Shown one piece after another: positions 34,608 to 43,363 of a stretch of 64,000 bases of DNA. Both the position numbers and the translations under genes were made by a program. Where the stretch lies: the NCBI RefSeq assembly GCF_042660705.1, contig NZ_JBHSUQ010000001.1. One strand, given 5' to 3'. Positions within the stretch are counted from its first letter, which is position 1, and each line of letters starts with the position of its first letter. The stretch comes from Undibacterium_A arcticum. Lineage in GTDB: Bacteria; Pseudomonadota; Gammaproteobacteria; Burkholderiales; Burkholderiaceae_D. The notes below the pieces were generated by a model. It saw only the letters and a program-made list of their open reading frames with translations. It ran no database searches and was not told where the DNA came from.

Positions 34608-36068
34608 ATGAACGCCGTCGTATCTCAAGCTAGCGCAGCAAAAATCCATCATTCCGAGTTGCACGATACGCACGATTACCACGTGGCCGACATCAGTCTG
34701 GCCGCCTGGGGCGACAAGGAAATCCGCATCGCCGAAACTGAAATGCCGGGCCTGATGGCGATCCGCGAAGAGTTCGCGGCGGCACAGCCGTTGCAGGGCG
34801 CGCGCATTACCGGCTCGCTGCACATGACGATCCAGACCGCGGTGCTGATCCAGACCCTGAAAGCGCTCGGCGCGCAGGTGCGCTGGGCCTCGTGCAACAT
34901 TTATTCCACGCAAGACCACGCCGCCGCCGCGATTGCCGCTGGCGGCACGCCGGTGTTTGCGTTCAAGGGCGAGAATCTCGACGAGTACTGGGACTTCACG
35001 CATCGCATCTTCGAGTGGCCGGGCGACGCCCACACGCAGCAGGCCAACATGATCCTCGACGACGGCGGCGACGCCACGCTGCTGCTGCATCTGGGCGCGC
35101 GCGCCGAGCAGGATGCCAGCGTGCTCGAGCATCCCGATTCGGAAGAGGCGGTGTGCCTGTTCAATGCGATCAAGAACAAGCTGGCCGGTGCGCCGAAGTG
35201 GTACTCGACCCGCCTGGCGCAAATCAAGGGCGTGACCGAGGAAACCACCACCGGCGTGCATCGTCTGTACCAGATGCACAAGGAAGGCAAGCTGGCGTTC
35301 CCGGCGATCAACGTCAACGATTCGGTCACCAAGTCCAAGTTCGACAACCTGTACGGCTGCCGTGAATCGCTGGTCGATGGCATCAAGCGCGCGACCGACG
35401 TGATGATCGCAGGCAAGGTCGCGGTGATCGCCGGTTACGGCGATGTCGGCAAGGGTTCGGCGCAGGCCATGCGCGCACTGTCGGCGCAGGTCTGGGTCAC
35501 CGAGATCGACCCGATCTGCGCACTGCAGGCGGCGATGGAAGGCTATCGCGTGGTGACGATGGATTACGCGGCCGAACGCGGCGACATCTTCGTGACCTGC
35601 ACCGGCAATTATCACATCCTGACACACGACCACATGCGCCGCATGAAGGATCAGGCGATCGTCTGCAACATCGGCCACTTCGACAATGAAATCGACGTCG
35701 CGGCACTCAAGCAATACCCGTGGGAAAACATCAAGCCGCAAGTCGATCACGTGATTTTCCCCGACGGCAAGCGCATCATCCTGCTGGCCGAAGGCCGGCT
35801 GGTCAATCTCGGTTGCGGCACCGGTCATCCGTCGTATGTGATGAGCTCGTCGTTCGCCAACCAGACCATCGCCCAGATCGAGTTGTATGCCAATACTGCG
35901 GCTTACCCGGTTGGCGTGTACACGCTGCCGAAACATCTGGATGAAAAGGTCGCGCGTCTGCAACTGAAGAAACTCAATGCGCAACTGAGCGAGTTGACCG
36001 ACGAGCAGGCTGCGTATATCGGGGTGAATAAGAACGGCCCCTACAAGGCCGATCATTATCGGTATTGA
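34608..36068 (+). CDS. ahcY: Adenosylhomocysteinase
   Basis: Hydrolyses S-adenosylhomocysteine to homocysteine and adenosine, removing the inhibitor of methyltransferases. The 486-residue protein carries the substrate region (SLHMTIQTAVLIQTL, SCNIYSTQDHAAAAI), the NAD-binding loop VIAGYGDVGKGSAQAMR, and the signature GHFDNEID; it ends KADHYRY as usual. ATG 34608 follows a strong AAAGGAGGG site. An SAH riboswitch in the leader controls it. It is followed by a small membrane protein gene and metF. Confidence 0.97.
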   Translation: MNAVVSQASAAKIHHSELHDTHDYHVADISLAAWGDKEIRIAETEMPGLMAIREEFAAAQPLQGARITGSLHMTIQTAVLIQTLKALGAQVRWASCNIYSTQDHAAAAIAAGGTPVFAFKGENLDEYWDFTHRIFEWPGDAHTQQANMILDDGGDATLLLHLGARAEQDASVLEHPDSEEAVCLFNAIKNKLAGAPKWYSTRLAQIKGVTEETTTGVHRLYQMHKEGKLAFPAINVNDSVTKSKFDNLYGCRESLVDGIKRATDVMIAGKVAVIAGYGDVGKGSAQAMRALSAQVWVTEIDPICALQAAMEGYRVVTMDYAAERGDIFVTCTGNYHILTHDHMRRMKDQAIVCNIGHFDNEIDVAALKQYPWENIKPQVDHVIFPDGKRIILLAEGRLVNLGCGTGHPSYVMSSSFANQTIAQIELYANTAAYPVGVYTLPKHLDEKVARLQLKKLNAQLSELTDEQAAYIGVNKNGPYKADHYRY

Positions 36069-36079
36069 TGGCCTGAGTT

Positions 36080-36100
36080 CCCTCCCCTTCAAGGGGAGGG
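36080..36100. repeat. Short palindrome downstream of ahcY
   Basis: CCCTCCCCTT and its exact complement around one base. Related in sequence to the palindromes at 36242-36262 and 52653-52675. It could also help to end the ahcY transcript. Confidence 0.6.
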
Positions 36101-36114
36101 CTAGGGGTGTAGCA

Positions 36115-36190
36115 GGGAATTCAGGCGACATGTCGCCTGCCTGCGGAACGACACTGGCTTGCAAGCCAGTGTGCGCCCTGCAAGGGGGAT
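36115..36190. repeat. Two-hairpin intergenic element, copy A
   Basis: Backbone GGGAATTC, then hairpin 1 (AGGCGACATGTCGCCT, 36123-36138, perfect palindrome), GCCTGCGGAACG, hairpin 2 (stem ACACTGGCTT at 36151-36160 with its exact complement to 36172) and GCGCCCTGCAAGGGGGA. The same backbone with different but again self-complementary stems lies at 47160-47235. Confidence 0.85.
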
Positions 36191-36226
36191 GGGTTTCTTG
36201 CGAGTTCCTGATATTTTTGCAGGCAC

Positions 36227-36262
36227 CCATCCCCATCCCAACCTTCCCCTTGAAGGGGAAGG
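36227..36262. repeat. Intergenic copy of a palindromic repeat also present inside the oxidoreductase gene
   Basis: Read on the minus strand: a CCTTCCCCTT palindrome with one central base, followed by GGTTGGGATGGGGATGG. The same layout occurs at 52653-52688 within a coding sequence. Confidence 0.8.
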
Positions 36263-36327
36263 AGCTTCAAGGCGTCGTTTTACGTTATTTGTTTAACGAA
36301 AATTCAATCAAGAAAACGGAGATCCCC

Positions 36328-36678
36328 ATGCGCCTGCTCGCCACTTGGCTGATCAACGCCGTCGCCTTACTGGCGCTGCCCTACCTGATGCATTCCGTGG
36401 CGATCGACAGTTTCGTCACCGCGCTGATCGTTGCGCTGGTGCTCGGCTTCGTCAACACCATCATCCGTCCGGTGGTGGTGCTCTTGACCTTGCCGGTGAC
36501 GTTGCTGACGCTCGGTTTGTTCATCGTCATCATCAACGGCTTGCTGTTCTGGATGGTGGTCAATCTGATCGACGGCTTTCATGTCGCCGGTTTCTGGTCG
36601 GCCGTTGGCGGCGCATTGCTGTATGGCGTGATCTCGTGGTCGCTGTCTGCCCTATTATTGAACAATGAACCCGCATAA
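36328..36678 (+). CDS. Phage holin-family (YvlD/DUF360) membrane protein
   Basis: Small integral membrane protein of 116 residues with four hydrophobic segments (LLATWLINAVALLALPYLM; FVTALIVALVLGFVNTII; VVVLLTLPVTLLTLGLFIVIINGLLFWMVV; VGGALLYGVISWSLSALLL). The family name "phage holin" is historical; its real role is unknown. I start it at ATG 36328 (MRLLATW); the longer open frame from 36130 runs through repeat DNA. It overlaps metF by 14 nt. The order ahcY, this gene, metF recurs in betaproteobacteria, from my knowledge of such genomes. Confidence 0.85.
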   Translation: MRLLATWLINAVALLALPYLMHSVAIDSFVTALIVALVLGFVNTIIRPVVVLLTLPVTLLTLGLFIVIINGLLFWMVVNLIDGFHVAGFWSAVGGALLYGVISWSLSALLLNNEPA

Positions 36679-37495
36679 TTTCAGCATAGAATTTTTCCCG
36701 CCCAAGACGCCGGAAGGCGCCGAGAAGCTGCGTGTCACCCGCGCCAAACTGGCCGAGTTGCAGCCGACGTATTTTTCAGTCACCTTCGGCGCCGGCGGCA
36801 GCACGCAGCAAGGTACGCTCGACACCGTGCTCGAGATCCGGCGCGAAGGGCATGACGCCGCGCCGCACCTGTCCTGTGTCGGCGGCTCGCGCGACTCGAT
36901 CCGCGCGGTTCTGGAGCAGTACCAATCGCACGGCATCAAGCGGCTGGTGGCATTGCGTGGCGATTTGCCGAGCGGCTATGGTGCGTCCGGCGAATTTCGT
37001 TACGCTAATGAGCTGGTCGAATTCATCCGCGCCGAGACCGGCGACTGGTTCCGGATCGAAGTGGCGGCCTACCCCGAAGTGCATCCGCAGGCGCGCTCGC
37101 CGCAAGACGACTTGCAGAATTTCGTGCGCAAGATGCAGGCCGGCGCCGATGCCGCGATCACCCAGTATTTTTACAACGCCGACGCGTATTTCCAGTTTGT
37201 GGACGCCGCACGAAGGGCGGGCGTGACGGCGCCGATTGTGGCCGGGGTGATGCCGATCACCAACAGCAGCCAGATCATGCGTTTTTCCGAGATGTGCGGC
37301 GCCGAGATTCCGCGCTGGGTGCGTCTGAAGCTGCTCAGCTTCGGCGACGACAGCGCGTCGATCAAGGCCTTCGGGCTGGATGTGGTGAGCGCGATGTGCG
37401 AGCGTTTGCTGGCCGGCGGCGCGCCTGGGCTGCATTTCTATAGCCTGAACCAGGCCGCCGCGACCAGCGAAATCTGGCGCCGCCTGGTGCGGTAA
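36665..37495 (+). CDS. metF: Methylenetetrahydrofolate reductase
   Basis: FAD enzyme that reduces 5,10-methylene-THF to 5-methyl-THF, the methyl donor for methionine synthase. The 276-residue TIM-barrel protein begins MNPHNFSIEFFPPKTPEGAEKL; FFPPK with the catalytic Glu, SVTFGAGGST, LVALRGD and the ITQYFYNADAYFQF segment are family motifs. It overlaps the small membrane gene by 14 nt and closes the metK-ahcY-metF methyl-cycle block. Confidence 0.96.
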   Translation: MNPHNFSIEFFPPKTPEGAEKLRVTRAKLAELQPTYFSVTFGAGGSTQQGTLDTVLEIRREGHDAAPHLSCVGGSRDSIRAVLEQYQSHGIKRLVALRGDLPSGYGASGEFRYANELVEFIRAETGDWFRIEVAAYPEVHPQARSPQDDLQNFVRKMQAGADAAITQYFYNADAYFQFVDAARRAGVTAPIVAGVMPITNSSQIMRFSEMCGAEIPRWVRLKLLSFGDDSASIKAFGLDVVSAMCERLLAGGAPGLHFYSLNQAAATSEIWRRLVR

Positions 37496-37593
37496 TCGCG
37501 GCCCTGACGCAATATATACTCCACCATAGTCCTGCCATTATCCGCAAATAATTGGCGGGAACATTGAATAGACTGGTGGTGGGCGCGTAAATG

Positions 37594-38193
37594 TCAGAGC
37601 AAGCCGGCTTCGGTGACGATCGCATCGAGCGCCACATCATGCGGCGCGGCGGCGAACTCGGCGGCCAGGCAGCGGTAGGCGATGCCGACCGTCTGCGGCC
37701 GCGGCGTGGCCGCCAGCGTGCGGTCGTAGTAGCCGCCGCCATAGCCGAGCCGATAGCGCCCGGCATTGAAGCCGACGCAAGGAATTAGCAGCGCCGCCGG
37801 ACGCTCGACCAGTTGCGGCTCGGCGTGGTTCGAGACGCCCATCGTATCCTTGACCAATTCGTGGTGCGGCGCCCACTGCGCGAACTGCAGCGGCGCATCC
37901 GACGCAGTGACCCTGGGCAACGCCAGCGGCATGCCGCGTGCCGCCAGCGTTGCATACAGCGCACGCAGATCCGGTTCGCCCGCCATCGGCCAGTAAATCC
38001 CGAGTGAGGCGACCTGCTGCAGGTCCAGCCAGAACAACACCTGGTCGCACAATGCGGCGTCCCATTCACGGCGCTGCTGATCGTGGATGCCGCGCCGCAG
38101 CGCCAGCAGGCTGCGCCGCAATGCCGTTTTATCGAGCCCGTTTTCCGGCGTGAGCGCAGCCGGATCGCGTGCTATGCTTGGTTCAAGACTCAT
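37594..38193 (-). CDS. 5-formyltetrahydrofolate cyclo-ligase
   Basis: Converts 5-formyl-THF to 5,10-methenyl-THF with ATP, recycling a storage folate. The 199-residue protein has KTALRRSLLALRRGI near the start and the signature GFNAGRYRLGYGGGYYDRTLA with the Gly-rich loop and binding Tyr pair. It converges with metF, so the two folate genes are adjacent tail to tail. No clear Shine-Dalgarno precedes ATG 38193; a long inverted repeat lies directly upstream. Confidence 0.92.
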   Translation of the reverse strand: MSLEPSIARDPAALTPENGLDKTALRRSLLALRRGIHDQQRREWDAALCDQVLFWLDLQQVASLGIYWPMAGEPDLRALYATLAARGMPLALPRVTASDAPLQFAQWAPHHELVKDTMGVSNHAEPQLVERPAALLIPCVGFNAGRYRLGYGGGYYDRTLAATPRPQTVGIAYRCLAAEFAAAPHDVALDAIVTEAGLL

Positions 38194-38200
38194 GTGCGTA

Positions 38201-38304
38201 ATTCCATTTCCAAGTCAAACGTGCACTTTGTTGTCAGCTCTTGCCTTACTAAACGTAATGTCTGCGAGCCTCCGCCGCGTTCACATTTGATTTAGAAATG
38301 GAAT
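38201..38304. repeat. Long imperfect inverted repeat (26-nt arms)
   Basis: The arm at 38201-38226 (ATTCCATTTCCAAGTCAAAC...) and the arm at 38279-38304 are complementary over 26 positions with four mismatches, two of which would be G-U pairs in RNA read from the minus strand. The 52-nt centre has a small TTAC/GTAA hairpin. On the plus strand the right arm is followed by a T-run (AAGCTTTTTTT). It fills the divergent region between the cyclo-ligase and transglycosylase genes. Confidence 0.75.
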
Positions 38305-38360
38305 AAGCTTTTTTTGTTGTGTTCTTTGTTATATCAAATTCGTTCGGATTGAGAGTCGCG

Positions 38361-40325
38361 ATGTTCCCGAAAAAATGGATCGCCAGCCTGTTGGTGGCTG
38401 GCATCCCCGCACTGATGGTGCTGCCGCAGGCGCAGGCGCAAAAGCCAGACGCCAGCTTCTTCGCCAACGACGACGATGTATTCATGGCACTGCGCGACGC
38501 CGCGCGCCGCGATGATGCCGACAAGACCGCCGAACTGGCTGGTCGTCTGCCCGATTATGCCATCCCGTCCTACATTGACTATTATCGGCTGAAGCCGCGT
38601 ATCAAGACCGCATCGGAAGACGAGATCCGGCAATTCCTGACGCGTTATGCCGGCAGCGCGATCGCCGACCGTTTGCGCAACGACTGGCTGCTGGAGCTGG
38701 GCCGGCAGCGCGACTGGGCGGGCTTCGACGAGCAATATCCGTTGTTCGCGCTGAACGACGACACCCAGCTCAAATGTTATGCGCTGATGTCGAAGGCGGT
38801 CCAGGGCCGGACTGTGGATGCCGACGCGCGCGCGTTGCTGGTGGCGCCGAAGGACTATGGCGACGGCTGCATCGCGTTGATCACCTTGCTGACCCAAAAC
38901 GGTCAATTCAAGGCCGACGACGTGTGGGCGCAGGTGCGGCTGGCAGTGGAAATCAATGCGCCCGGCGTGGCGCGCCGCATTGCTGCCAATACCGACGCCA
39001 CCGATCGTCAGCTGTCGCAGGCGCTCGACTTTTCCGCCATCACGGTGGCGCGCGGCCTTGGCGCCGGTCGTACCGCGCATGAGATATATCTGTTGGCACT
39101 GGGCCGGGTCGCGCGAAACAGTCCGCCGCAGGCCGCCGATGCACTATCGAGTGTGGCTGACCGGCTGACTGCGCAGGAGCAGGCGCAGGGCTGGGCCCAG
39201 ATCGCGTTGCAGGCTTCGTATAATCTGGCGCCGGAAGCACGCGACTACTGGCGCCGGGCGCAAGGCGCGACGCTGTCGCTGCACGGCTATCAGTGGCGGG
39301 TGCGCAACGCGCTGCGCGCCGGCGACTGGAAGCTGGTGCAGGGCGGCATCGACGCGATGCCGGAAGGCTTGCGCCAGGATCCGGCCTGGGTCTATTGGCA
39401 CGGCCGCGCATTGCAACAGGACCGGACCTCGGCCGCCAGCCAGGAGCTGGCACAACAGCAATTCACATCGATCGCCGACCAGACCAATTTCTACGGCCAG
39501 CTGGCGCTGGAAGAGCTGGGCCAGCAGATCACGGTGCCGAATGCGCCGTTGCCGTTGACTGCGGACGAAATCGCACCGATGGCAACCAACACCGGCTTCC
39601 AGCGCGCGCTCAAATTCTTTGCGATGAACCTGCGCTTCGAAGGCACCCGCGAATGGAACTGGGAATTGCGCGGCATGAGCGAGCGCGAACATCTGGCGGC
39701 GGCTGAATTCGCGCGCCAGAACAATGTGCTGGACCGGATGGTGAGCACCTCGGAGCGCACCAAGACCGAAGTCGATTTCAGCCAGCGCTTTCCGACCCCG
39801 CACAGAGACATCATGCAGGAGATGACGCAAAAACTCGGGCTCGACATGGCCTGGGTCTACGGTCTGATCCGGCAGGAATCGCGCTTCATCAACAATGCCC
39901 GCTCGCAAGTCGGCGCGTCCGGCCTGATGCAGATCATGCCGGCGACGGCCAGTTATGTCGCGAAGAAAATCGGCTTCGGCGACTACAGCCGCGACCGGGT
40001 TAACGAGATCAATACCAACATCCTGCTCGGCACCAATTACCTGAGCATGGTGCTGGACGACCTGGACGGCTCGCAGGCACTGGCCACCGCCGCCTACAAC
40101 GCCGGCCCGGGCCGTTCCCGCGCCTGGCGCGCGAGCTTGAGCGGACCGGTCGAGGGCGCGATCTTCGCGGAGACCATCCCGTTCGCCGAGACCCGCGGCT
40201 ATGTGAAAAACGTGCTGTCGAACGCGACCTACTATGCCGCGCTGTTCGAGCACCAACCGCAATCGCTGAAGGCGCGGTTGGGAACCGTAACACCGAAGGG
40301 GTTTGTCGCCAGCGAATTGCCTTGA
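38361..40325 (+). CDS. Soluble lytic murein transglycosylase
   Basis: Periplasmic Slt70-type enzyme that cleaves peptidoglycan with formation of 1,6-anhydro-muramyl ends. Starting at ATG 38361 the precursor has 654 residues: signal peptide (MFPKKWIASLLVAGIPALMVLPQAQA), a long helical superhelix domain (about 30-470) and the C-terminal SLT domain with YGLIRQESRFINNARSQVGA (catalytic Glu in the ES pair), SGLMQIMPATA, and AYNAGPGR. Frame is open upstream to 38319 but without signal-peptide character. No linked partner. Confidence 0.93.
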   Translation: MFPKKWIASLLVAGIPALMVLPQAQAQKPDASFFANDDDVFMALRDAARRDDADKTAELAGRLPDYAIPSYIDYYRLKPRIKTASEDEIRQFLTRYAGSAIADRLRNDWLLELGRQRDWAGFDEQYPLFALNDDTQLKCYALMSKAVQGRTVDADARALLVAPKDYGDGCIALITLLTQNGQFKADDVWAQVRLAVEINAPGVARRIAANTDATDRQLSQALDFSAITVARGLGAGRTAHEIYLLALGRVARNSPPQAADALSSVADRLTAQEQAQGWAQIALQASYNLAPEARDYWRRAQGATLSLHGYQWRVRNALRAGDWKLVQGGIDAMPEGLRQDPAWVYWHGRALQQDRTSAASQELAQQQFTSIADQTNFYGQLALEELGQQITVPNAPLPLTADEIAPMATNTGFQRALKFFAMNLRFEGTREWNWELRGMSEREHLAAAEFARQNNVLDRMVSTSERTKTEVDFSQRFPTPHRDIMQEMTQKLGLDMAWVYGLIRQESRFINNARSQVGASGLMQIMPATASYVAKKIGFGDYSRDRVNEINTNILLGTNYLSMVLDDLDGSQALATAAYNAGPGRSRAWRASLSGPVEGAIFAETIPFAETRGYVKNVLSNATYYAALFEHQPQSLKARLGTVTPKGFVASELP

Positions 40326-40355
40326 CCTGTATCAATCGATGTGGAGGGCGCGAAA

Positions 40356-41315
40356 ATGACATACCGTATGGTCCTGGTCATCGGTGGCACCGGATTCATC
40401 GGCAGCCACATCGTCGCGCAACTGGCGGCGGCGGGGGTTAGCATCGTGGTGCCGACCCGTCACTATGAACGCGCCAGGCACCTGCTGGAGCTGCCCACGG
40501 TCGATCTGGTCCAGGCCGATGTACACGATGCCGCAGCGCTGCATCAATTGATGCAGGACGTTGATGCCGTCATTAACCTGGTCGGGATTCTGCATTCCAG
40601 GCCGGGCGTGCCCTACGGTCCGGACTTTGCGGCTGCCCATGTCGCGCTGCCGACGAAAATTGTCGCGGCTTGTGCCGCCACCGGGGTCACGCGTTATTTG
40701 CACATGAGCGCGCTGGGGGCGTCGCTCACGGCCGCTTCGATGTACCTGCGCTCCAAGGCCGATGGCGAGACCGCGGCCTTTTCCCGGCCCGAAGTGAAGA
40801 CCACCGTGTTCCGGCCGTCGGTGGTGTTCGGGGCCGAGGACCATTTTCTGAATATGTTCGCGGCGATGCAAAAATGGTTTCCGGTGATCCCGCTCGGTGC
40901 GGCGGACGCAAAATTTCAGCCGATTCATGTCGAGGATGTGGCCCGCGCCTACGTCCATGCGCTGGATAACCCCAGGACCATCGGTCAGGTGTATGAGCTG
41001 GCCGGACCCAAGGTGTATACCCTGCGCAAACTGGTGCAGCTGGCCGGACAGTACTCGGGCCATGCGCGCCCGGTGATCGCTCTGCCCAGTACGTTGGCGC
41101 GCTGGCAGGCATGGCTGCTTGAGCATGCGCCGGGCGAGCCGCTGATGACGCGCGACAATTTGGACTCGATGCGCTGCGATAATGTCGCCAGTGGCCCGAT
41201 CGCAGCCGAACTCGACATCCAGCCCGCCGCGCTGGAGGCAGTCGCTCCACATTATCTGGCGGGGCGCGATCAGAGTGGCCGACTGGATGCCTATCGGCGT
41301 AATGCCAAACGTTAA
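40356..41315 (+). CDS. NAD(P)-binding oxidoreductase, NDUFA9-like (complex I accessory type)
   Basis: Atypical short-chain dehydrogenase of 319 residues. The Rossmann motif VIGGTGFIGSHI is at residues 8-19; then VNLVGIL-like INLVGIL, the LHMSALGA segment, the Tyr-Lys pair in MYLRSKADGE, VFRPSVVFG and FQPIHVEDVARA. This order matches the group related to the 39-kDa subunit of mitochondrial complex I; bacterial members are often of unknown substrate. ATG 40356 has GGAGGG before it. It starts 30 nt after the transglycosylase gene and may be cotranscribed with it. Confidence 0.85.
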   Translation: MTYRMVLVIGGTGFIGSHIVAQLAAAGVSIVVPTRHYERARHLLELPTVDLVQADVHDAAALHQLMQDVDAVINLVGILHSRPGVPYGPDFAAAHVALPTKIVAACAATGVTRYLHMSALGASLTAASMYLRSKADGETAAFSRPEVKTTVFRPSVVFGAEDHFLNMFAAMQKWFPVIPLGAADAKFQPIHVEDVARAYVHALDNPRTIGQVYELAGPKVYTLRKLVQLAGQYSGHARPVIALPSTLARWQAWLLEHAPGEPLMTRDNLDSMRCDNVASGPIAAELDIQPAALEAVAPHYLAGRDQSGRLDAYRRNAKR

Positions 41316-41348
41316 TCAAACTACCAACAAATCCCTAGAAAGGATGCA

Positions 41349-42062
41349 ATGCAGACCACGGAACTAGACCAGACCCTGTCCGAGACGCTCAAGGATGCCA
41401 ACAAAACCGGCCTGAAATTGGTTATCGCCAACAAGAATTACTCGTCATGGTCGATGCGGGCATGGGTCGCCATGCGGGCATTCGGCATACCGTTTGAAGA
41501 AATCCGCATCCTGTTCGACCGGCCCGACACTGCCACGCGGATCGCCGAATATTCGTCTGCCGGGCGGGTGCCGGTGCTGCTCGCCGGTGACCTCACGATC
41601 TGGGATTCGCTGGCGATCTGCGAGTACCTGGCCGAACAGTTTCCGGAGAAAAACATGTGGCCGCGGGACGTGGCGGCGCGCGCGATCGCGCGCAGTGTCT
41701 GTGCCGAGATGCACTCCGGTTTTGCCGCACTGCGCTCGGACATGTCGATGAGTTTGCGGATGAGCCTGCCGGGCAAGGGGCGAACGCCTGGCGCGCAAGC
41801 CGACATCGGGCGCATCAGCGAGATCTGGGAGGATTGTCTGGCCCGCTTTGGCCATCATCGATTCCTGTTCGGCGAATTCTCGATCGCCGATGCCTACTTC
41901 GCCCCGGTCGTGATGCGCTTCCGGATCTATGCGGTGACGCTGGCACCGGCCTTGCAAGCCTATGCCGATCGCGTCAGCGCCCACCCGGCGGTGGCGCAGT
42001 GGTTGCAGGAGGCGCTGGCCGAGACTGAAGTCGCGCCCGAGCATGACGCCGAGCTGGAATAA
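41349..42062 (+). CDS. Glutathione S-transferase family protein
   Basis: A 237-residue protein with N-terminal thioredoxin-like GST domain: LVIANKNYSSWSMRAWVAMRAFGIPFEE, where the Ser in the NYSSWS motif is the probable glutathione-activating residue, cis-Pro in GRVPVLL and the DSLAICEYLAE motif; then the all-helical C-terminal domain with FGEFSIADAYFAPV. It has an N-terminal extension of about 20 residues before the first strand. It stands between the NDUFA9-like gene and cca, all on the same strand with short gaps. Substrate unknown. Confidence 0.86.
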   Translation: MQTTELDQTLSETLKDANKTGLKLVIANKNYSSWSMRAWVAMRAFGIPFEEIRILFDRPDTATRIAEYSSAGRVPVLLAGDLTIWDSLAICEYLAEQFPEKNMWPRDVAARAIARSVCAEMHSGFAALRSDMSMSLRMSLPGKGRTPGAQADIGRISEIWEDCLARFGHHRFLFGEFSIADAYFAPVVMRFRIYAVTLAPALQAYADRVSAHPAVAQWLQEALAETEVAPEHDAELE

Positions 42063-42094
42063 TTATCTGCCGTTGTTGACAAGCTAATCCATTG

Positions 42095-43363
42095 ATGAAG
42101 ATTTATACCGTCGGCGGCGCGATTCGTGACGCGCTGCTCGGCTTGCCGGTACAGGACCGCGACCATGTCGTGGTGGGCGCCACCCCCGACCAGATGGTGG
42201 CGCGCGGCTTCACGCCGGTCGGCAAGGATTTTCCGGTCTTCCTGCATCCGCGCACGCACGAGGAATACGCGCTGGCACGCACCGAGCGTAAGACCGCGCC
42301 GGGCTACAAGGGCTTTGTATTTCACACGGCGCCGGAGGTGACGCTGGAGCAGGATCTGATCCGGCGCGATCTGACCATCAATGCGATGGCACGCTTGCAG
42401 GACGCCGATGGCCAGGAGGTGGCGGACGCGCCGATCGTCGATCCGTTCGGCGGTCAGGCCGATTTGCAGGCCCGCGTGTTGCGCCATGTGTCGGCCGCGT
42501 TCGCCGAGGACCCGGTGCGGATACTGCGGGTGGCACGGTTTGCCGCGCGCTTTGCCGAATTTACGGTGGCGCCCGAAACCAATGCCTTGATGCAGCAGAT
42601 GGTGGCCAACGGTGAAGTCGACGCGCTGGTGCCGGAGCGGGTCTGGCAGGAACTGGCACGCGGTCTGATGGAGGCGACGCCGTCGCGCATGTTTGCCGTG
42701 CTGCGCGATTGCGGCGCGCTGGCGCGAATCCTGCCCGAACTCGGTGCACTGTGGGGCGTGCCGCAACCGGCCGCGCATCATCCGGAAATCGATACCGGTG
42801 TGCACGTGATGCTGGTGGTCAATTATGCGGCCCGGCAGCAGCACCCGCTGCCGGTGCGCTTCGCGGCATTGCTGCATGATCTGGGGAAGGGCGCGACGCC
42901 GCCAGCCGAATGGCCCAAGCATCACGGGCATGAAGGCGACGGCGTGAAACTGGTCGATGCGCTGTGCCAGCGCCTGCGCATACCGGGCGACTGCCGCGAG
43001 CTGGCGCTCATGACGGCACGCGAACATGGCAACGTCGGGCGCGCACTGGAATTGCGCGCCGATACCATCGTCACGCTGTTCGAGCGTTGCGATGCGTTCC
43101 GCAAGCCGCAGCGTTTTGCCGACATGCTGGCCGCGGCCGAATGCGATTTCCACGGTCGCGGTGTCGGCGCCGGGATTGCCGAATTTGCCGCACGCCCTTT
43201 CCCGCAGGCGGCGCATTTGCAGCGCGCCTTGGCCGCGGCGCAACAGGTCGATGCCGGTGCGATCGCCGCACAGGCTGCGCAGCGGTATCCGGGCCAACCG
43301 CAACGGATTGCCGAGGCGATCCACGCGGCACGGGTGGCCGCCGTGACTGGAATGGCGCCGTGA
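42095..43363 (+). CDS. cca: Multifunctional CCA-adding tRNA nucleotidyltransferase
   Basis: Adds or repairs the 3' CCA end of tRNA. The 422-residue class II protein opens MKIYTVGGAIRDALLGLPVQDRDHVVVGA (GGAxRD and DxD motifs), has RRDLTINAMA and the EDPVRILRVARFAARF helix, and an additional HD phosphohydrolase domain (LLHDLGKGATP, HHGHEGDG), so it belongs to the longer bacterial form with phosphatase/phosphodiesterase activity. The start is ATG 42095, one codon into an alternative TTG start. Its stop overlaps the GTG of the next gene (GTGA). Confidence 0.95.
   Translation: MKIYTVGGAIRDALLGLPVQDRDHVVVGATPDQMVARGFTPVGKDFPVFLHPRTHEEYALARTERKTAPGYKGFVFHTAPEVTLEQDLIRRDLTINAMARLQDADGQEVADAPIVDPFGGQADLQARVLRHVSAAFAEDPVRILRVARFAARFAEFTVAPETNALMQQMVANGEVDALVPERVWQELARGLMEATPSRMFAVLRDCGALARILPELGALWGVPQPAAHHPEIDTGVHVMLVVNYAARQQHPLPVRFAALLHDLGKGATPPAEWPKHHGHEGDGVKLVDALCQRLRIPGDCRELALMTAREHGNVGRALELRADTIVTLFERCDAFRKPQRFADMLAAAECDFHGRGVGAGIAEFAARPFPQAAHLQRALAAAQQVDAGAIAAQAAQRYPGQPQRIAEAIHAARVAAVTGMAP

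Noticed and set aside
38194..38360. Possible 6S RNA next to the 5-formyl-THF cyclo-ligase gene, as in enterobacteria
   Set aside because: The hairpin spans only about 104 nt and lacks the open bubble and flanking stems of 6S RNA; kept as an inverted repeat.
42964..43359. N-terminal extension of the GGDEF protein back into cca
   Set aside because: The frame is open only as a shadow of cca; the GTG at 43360 overlaps the cca stop and directly precedes the membrane anchor.
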